From contig VBON01000030.1 in NCBI GenBank assembly GCA_005877525.1, forward strand, positions 1-9,153: a stretch of DNA of 9,153 nt, read 5' to 3'. The notes below the pieces were generated by a model that saw nothing but the letters and a program-made list of their open reading frames with translations, was not told where the DNA came from and did not search any database. Positions within the stretch are counted from its first letter, which is position 1. Each line of letters starts with the position of its first letter. Position numbers and translations under genes: made by a program. Origin of the DNA: Nitrospirota bacterium (lineage in GTDB: Bacteria; Nitrospirota; Nitrospiria; Nitrospirales; NS-4). This document shows positions 6,384 through 9,153 of the stretch, piece after piece.

Positions 6384-7822
6384 ACTCTCAAGACGAGATA
6401 CACGCAGCGCCGAGGGGGATCGCCCTGAAAGTGCGGCTGACCTTATGGTACGGCATTGCGCTGGGTGTGATCCTGGCCATCTTCGCCGGGACTCTTTATA
6501 TGGTCCTGGCACGGGGGTTAAAGGATCAGGTGGATCGCTCGCTTGAAGAGGCGGCGACCGTGGCGGTGAAGGCGCTTGAAGAGCGCCGTGTGGGACCGTA
6601 TGTCCGCTTCGACGATCTGGTGGACGAGTTCCCCGAGCTTGCGGTTCTCGATAAATTCTTTCAGATCTTTAGCCCGACGGGAACGATCACGATTCAATCG
6701 CCGAACATACGCCGGCGCGACATTCCCTTGAGTCGGACCGCGCTGGGAGCCGCCTTGGCCGGCCGAGCGGTGTTTGAATCCGCGCGCTTTCCCCAAGAGC
6801 CGCCCATCCGCCTCCTGTCTGTTCCCATCCAATACGAGGGCACACTCACCCACATCCTTCAAATCGGCACCTCGTTGCGCGAGGTGGAAGAGATGCTGCA
6901 CCATCTGCTGTTCACGCTGTTAGTGATCGGGCCACTGGCGCTCGCCGTCGCGCTGGGGGGAGGATGGTTTCTTGCGGGGAGGGCGTTGCGGCCGGTGGAA
7001 GCCATCACGGAAGCCGCGCGCCGCATCGCGGCCGGTGACCTGACGCAGCGGCTCTCGGCCTCACAATCTTCCGATGAGATCGGTCGATTGGCCGGCACGT
7101 TCAATGAAATGATCGCCCGGCTTGAGGGCTCCTTCCGGCAGATTCAGCGCTTCAGCGCCGACGCCTCGCACGAGCTGCGAACGCCGTTGACGGTCATGAA
7201 GGGAGAGACCGAACTGGCATTGCGCCGGCCCCGGTCCGCGGAGGATTACCGGCTGGTCCTGGAGAGCAGTCTGGAGGAGATCGACCGCATGACGCGGATC
7301 ATCGATGATCTCTTGTTTCTGTCCCGCGCCGATCTCGGGGAGATCCGGATGGAGCGCCGGCCGGTCCGGCTCGACGTGCTGGTCGAGGACATTCAGCGGC
7401 AGGCAGCCGTGCTTGGTCAAGAACAGGGCATCGAAGTGCTCATCACACTGGTGCAGCCGGCCACAGTGCTCGGGGATGAACTGCGGCTGCGAGAGCTGGT
7501 TCTAAACCTTGTCGAGAACGCCGTGAAGTACTCCGGGCCGGGGGGCAGGGTCGAGATGGCGCTTGAGGAGGAGGAGAGCGTCGCGCGGCTTACCGTCACT
7601 GATCATGGCATCGGAATCCCGGCCGAAGCACAGAGCCGTATCTTTGACCGCTTTTATCGCACCGACGACGCTCGTGCTCACGATCCGAAGGGGACAGGCC
7701 TCGGCTTGGCCATTTGTAAGTGGATTGCCGAGGTGCATCAGGGACGTATCGAGGTACACAGTGAGCTTGGCAAAGGCTCTCGATTCACGCTGATCCTGCC
7801 GCTCGCAGTCCCCGCCGGTTAG
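6380..7822 (+). CDS. Membrane sensor histidine kinase (HAMP, HisKA, HATPase)
   Basis: This 480-residue kinase senses an envelope or periplasmic signal and phosphorylates the upstream regulator. TM1 (about 19-44) and TM2 (about 174-198) flank a periplasmic region of about 128 residues with no recognisable sensor fold. A HAMP linker follows (about 199-250, with RALRPVEAI and DEIGRLAGTFNEM). The H box is SHELRTPLT with phospho-acceptor H264; the N box is LNLVENAVKYS with N380; G1 is DHGIGIP (D408); the F box is IFDRFYR; G2 is GTGLGLAI (438-445). The ATG overlaps the regulator's stop as ATGA, so the pair is translationally coupled; a longer upstream start would place 19 non-family residues before it. 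The architecture resembles CusS-type kinases, but context (next to htrA) fits an envelope-stress sensor equally well. Confidence 0.95.
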   Translation: MNSQDEIHAAPRGIALKVRLTLWYGIALGVILAIFAGTLYMVLARGLKDQVDRSLEEAATVAVKALEERRVGPYVRFDDLVDEFPELAVLDKFFQIFSPTGTITIQSPNIRRRDIPLSRTALGAALAGRAVFESARFPQEPPIRLLSVPIQYEGTLTHILQIGTSLREVEEMLHHLLFTLLVIGPLALAVALGGGWFLAGRALRPVEAITEAARRIAAGDLTQRLSASQSSDEIGRLAGTFNEMIARLEGSFRQIQRFSADASHELRTPLTVMKGETELALRRPRSAEDYRLVLESSLEEIDRMTRIIDDLLFLSRADLGEIRMERRPVRLDVLVEDIQRQAAVLGQEQGIEVLITLVQPATVLGDELRLRELVLNLVENAVKYSGPGGRVEMALEEEESVARLTVTDHGIGIPAEAQSRIFDRFYRTDDARAHDPKGTGLGLAICKWIAEVHQGRIEVHSELGKGSRFTLILPLAVPAG

Positions 7823-7827
7823 AGAAG

Positions 7828-7855
7828 TCTAATTCCATCCTAATCCCCTTCTCAT
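7828..7855 (+). promoter_or_regulatory. Three hexamers with 11-base period (candidate response-regulator operator)
   Basis: TCTAAT (7828-7833), CCTAAT (7839-7844) and TCTCAT (7850-7855) recur at exactly 11-base spacing, consensus YCTMAT. Direct repeats with an 11-base period are the classic layout for OmpR/PhoB-family dimers (PhoB, PmrA boxes). They lie between the kinase gene and htrA and cover the place where a -35 would be. That the adjacent regulator binds them is inference. Confidence 0.55.
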
Positions 7856-7862
7856 GCTGCCC

Positions 7863-7871
7863 TGCTAGCCT
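7863..7871 (+). promoter_or_regulatory. Candidate activator-dependent promoter of htrA (-10 element)
   Basis: TGCTAGCCT contains TAGCCT (7866-7871), which keeps the three most conserved -10 bases, and a preceding TG as in extended -10 promoters. No -35 is seen at the right distance; the 11-base repeats occupy that position instead, as expected of a promoter needing an activator. The predicted start is near 7878. Confidence 0.4.
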
Positions 7872-7881
7872 GTGCATCAAT

Positions 7882-7916
7882 GGCCTGCATAGCTTGCGAG
7901 ATTAAGCGTCAGGTCC
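7882..7916 (+). other. Possible stem-loop in htrA 5' leader
   Basis: CCTG (7884-7887) can pair with CAGG (7910-7913), extended by GG/CC across one bulged base. Inside it GCTT (7892-7895) can pair with AAGC (7904-7907). The stems are short, so this may be chance. It sits 21 bases before the SD. Confidence 0.25.
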
Positions 7917-7936
7917 GGCAAACAGACACAAGAATG

Positions 7937-7943
7937 AAGGAGG
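7937..7943 (+). promoter_or_regulatory. Strong ribosome binding site deciding the htrA start
   Basis: AAGGAGG (7937-7943) is a perfect SD placed 5 bases before the ATG at 7949. An in-frame ATG at 7934 lies just before this SD and so is not the likely start. Confidence 0.85.
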
Positions 7944-7948
7944 AGCTT

Positions 7949-9153
7949 ATGAATTCTCTGATTCGTCGTAATCTCGGGAGGATCGCGGCGCTGGCGATCC
8001 TAGGTGCCGCTCTCTTCGTAGGGGGCGAATACGTCAGTTATTCGCACCCGTCGGCGTTGTTTGCGTCAACACCGATTGTTGCGCCCGTGCCGGCAGGTCC
8101 GGAAGGTGTGAAAACGTCCGCGCCGGGGTTTACCGCGGTGGCGAAAGCCATGACGCCGGCGGTGGTCAATATCACTTCAAGAGCCGTGCGTGCTCGGGAT
8201 TCTCGCGGACCCGGAAATCGGAATCCTGAGGAATTTTTTGGTTTTCCCTTTGGTCCGGAAGGTCCATCTGGACATCAGGGCCCCTTCGGACCGCAGGGAC
8301 CAATGGAGCCCCGTGAGCATCGGGGAGGGGGGATGGGGTCCGGTGTGATCGTGTCGCCGGACGGCTATGTTGTCACGAACAACCATGTCGTGGATGGCGC
8401 CGGCGAGTTGACCGTGACGCTGCCTGACAAACGAGAGTTCAAGGGTAAGGGGGTGGGGACCGATCCAAAAACCGATTTGGCGGTGGTGAAGATCGACGCT
8501 CGCAACTTGCCCTATGCCAACTGGGGCGATTCTTCGAAGCTTCAGGTGGGGGAATACGTGCTGGCCATCGGAAATCCCTTTGGTCTGAATTCTACCGTGA
8601 CGCTCGGTATCGTGAGCGCGCTGGGACGCGGACGAATGGGCATCACGCAGTATGAAGACTTCATTCAGACGGATGCCGCCATCAATCCCGGTAATTCGGG
8701 GGGAGCGCTAGTCAATACCAGCGGCGAGTTGATCGGCATCAACACGGCGATTATTTCTCAGTCCGGAGGATATCAGGGCGTAGGGTTCGCGGTGCCGGCG
8801 AGTATGGCCAAGCCCGTCTTTGACAGCCTGTTGAAGAACGGCAAGGTCGTGCGCGGATTCTTGGGGATCGGAATTCAGGACCTGAACCAGGATCTGGCGA
8901 AGTCCTTTGGGTTAAAAGATACGAAGGGCGCGTTGGTGAGCAATGTGGCGGAGGAGAGCCCGGCCGACAAGGCGGGCATTAAACAAGGCGACGTGATTGT
9001 GGGATACCAGGGAGCGACGATCGAGGATCCCGCCTCCCTGCAGCGAGCGGTCACCCGCACGCCGGTAGGCACGAAAGCCTTGGTGAAGGTCATGCGGAAC
9101 GGACATGAACACGAACTCACCGCGACCGTCGGCGAGCAGACCGAGAGGACGCA
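7949..9153 (+). CDS. HtrA/DegP-family periplasmic serine protease (partial, C-terminus off right edge)
   Basis: An open frame of 401 full codons runs from the ATG at 7949 to the window edge; the stop lies outside. A basic start (RRNLGR) and hydrophobic stretch 12-25 form a signal peptide or membrane anchor, so the enzyme acts in the periplasm. The trypsin-like protease domain has catalytic H146 (in TNNHVV), D176 (in TDLAVVK) and S250 in NPGNSGG. A PDZ domain follows at about 285-390 (FLGIGIQDL, then SPADKAGIKQGDVIVGYQG). Do/DegQ/MucD proteases usually have about 470-500 residues and a second PDZ, so roughly 70-100 residues are probably missing. Residues 84-128 form a Gly/Pro-rich loop with six Gly-X-Y triplets (102-119) where DegP has its LA loop. 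The gene follows the two-component system by 126 bases, as in envelope-stress loci. Confidence 0.95.
   Translation, partial: MNSLIRRNLGRIAALAILGAALFVGGEYVSYSHPSALFASTPIVAPVPAGPEGVKTSAPGFTAVAKAMTPAVVNITSRAVRARDSRGPGNRNPEEFFGFPFGPEGPSGHQGPFGPQGPMEPREHRGGGMGSGVIVSPDGYVVTNNHVVDGAGELTVTLPDKREFKGKGVGTDPKTDLAVVKIDARNLPYANWGDSSKLQVGEYVLAIGNPFGLNSTVTLGIVSALGRGRMGITQYEDFIQTDAAINPGNSGGALVNTSGELIGINTAIISQSGGYQGVGFAVPASMAKPVFDSLLKNGKVVRGFLGIGIQDLNQDLAKSFGLKDTKGALVSNVAEESPADKAGIKQGDVIVGYQGATIEDPASLQRAVTRTPVGTKALVKVMRNGHEHELTATVGEQTERT

Noticed and set aside
7934..7948. Upstream in-frame ATG for htrA
   Set aside because: The perfect SD lies after it and directly before the ATG at 7949, which favours the shorter protein.
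8875..9120. Minus-strand open frame over the htrA PDZ region
   Set aside because: It is antisense to a conserved protease/PDZ coding sequence and has no supporting motif.

Overview
The window looks like bacterial chromosome with ordinary housekeeping and envelope genes. It is GC-rich and densely packed, and genes are joined by ATGA-type overlaps. The combination of a Gld-like ABC cassette with a DUF4340 partner, an overlapping SAM decarboxylase/ACL5-type aminopropyltransferase pair, and an OmpR-type two-component system next to an HtrA protease suggests a Gram-negative bacterium. From memory of protein similarity I favour Nitrospirota (Nitrospira-like). That assignment is inference, since no 16S or other decisive marker is present.

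Region 1 (1-4126, minus strand) is one operon read right to left: ABC ATPase, ABC-2 type permease, GldG-type auxiliary membrane protein, then a DUF4340 protein that runs off the left edge. ATPase/permease and permease/GldG overlap by a few bases, and the DUF4340 start is 9 bases after the GldG stop. A good sigma70-type promoter (TTGACT-16-TATAAC) lies just upstream of the ATPase. The substrate of the complex is unknown.

Region 2 (4127-4319) is a divergent intergenic region. It holds back-to-back promoters and a leader of about 84 bases ahead of speD, with an SD-like sequence that has no start codon in range and a tiny upstream ORF.

Region 3 (4320-5637, plus strand) is speD (TTG start; pyruvoyl-dependent SAM decarboxylase) overlapping by 35 bases an aminopropyltransferase whose motifs match the ACL5/thermospermine-synthase branch better than classical spermidine synthase. 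Together they make decarboxylated SAM and transfer its aminopropyl group to an amine acceptor.

Region 4 (5638-7822, plus strand) is an OmpR-family response regulator with its membrane histidine kinase, overlapping by ATGA. The regulator has a consensus extended -10 promoter so close to its ATG that the message is probably leaderless.

Region 5 (7823-9153, plus strand) is a short intergenic region carrying three hexamers spaced exactly 11 bases apart upstream of a -10-like element, then an HtrA/DegP-family periplasmic serine protease that runs off the right edge. The layout suggests that the adjacent two-component system directly activates the protease as an envelope-stress response. No RNA genes, insertion sequences, CRISPR arrays or phage genes were seen. 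No stretch over 300 bases lacks a gene.
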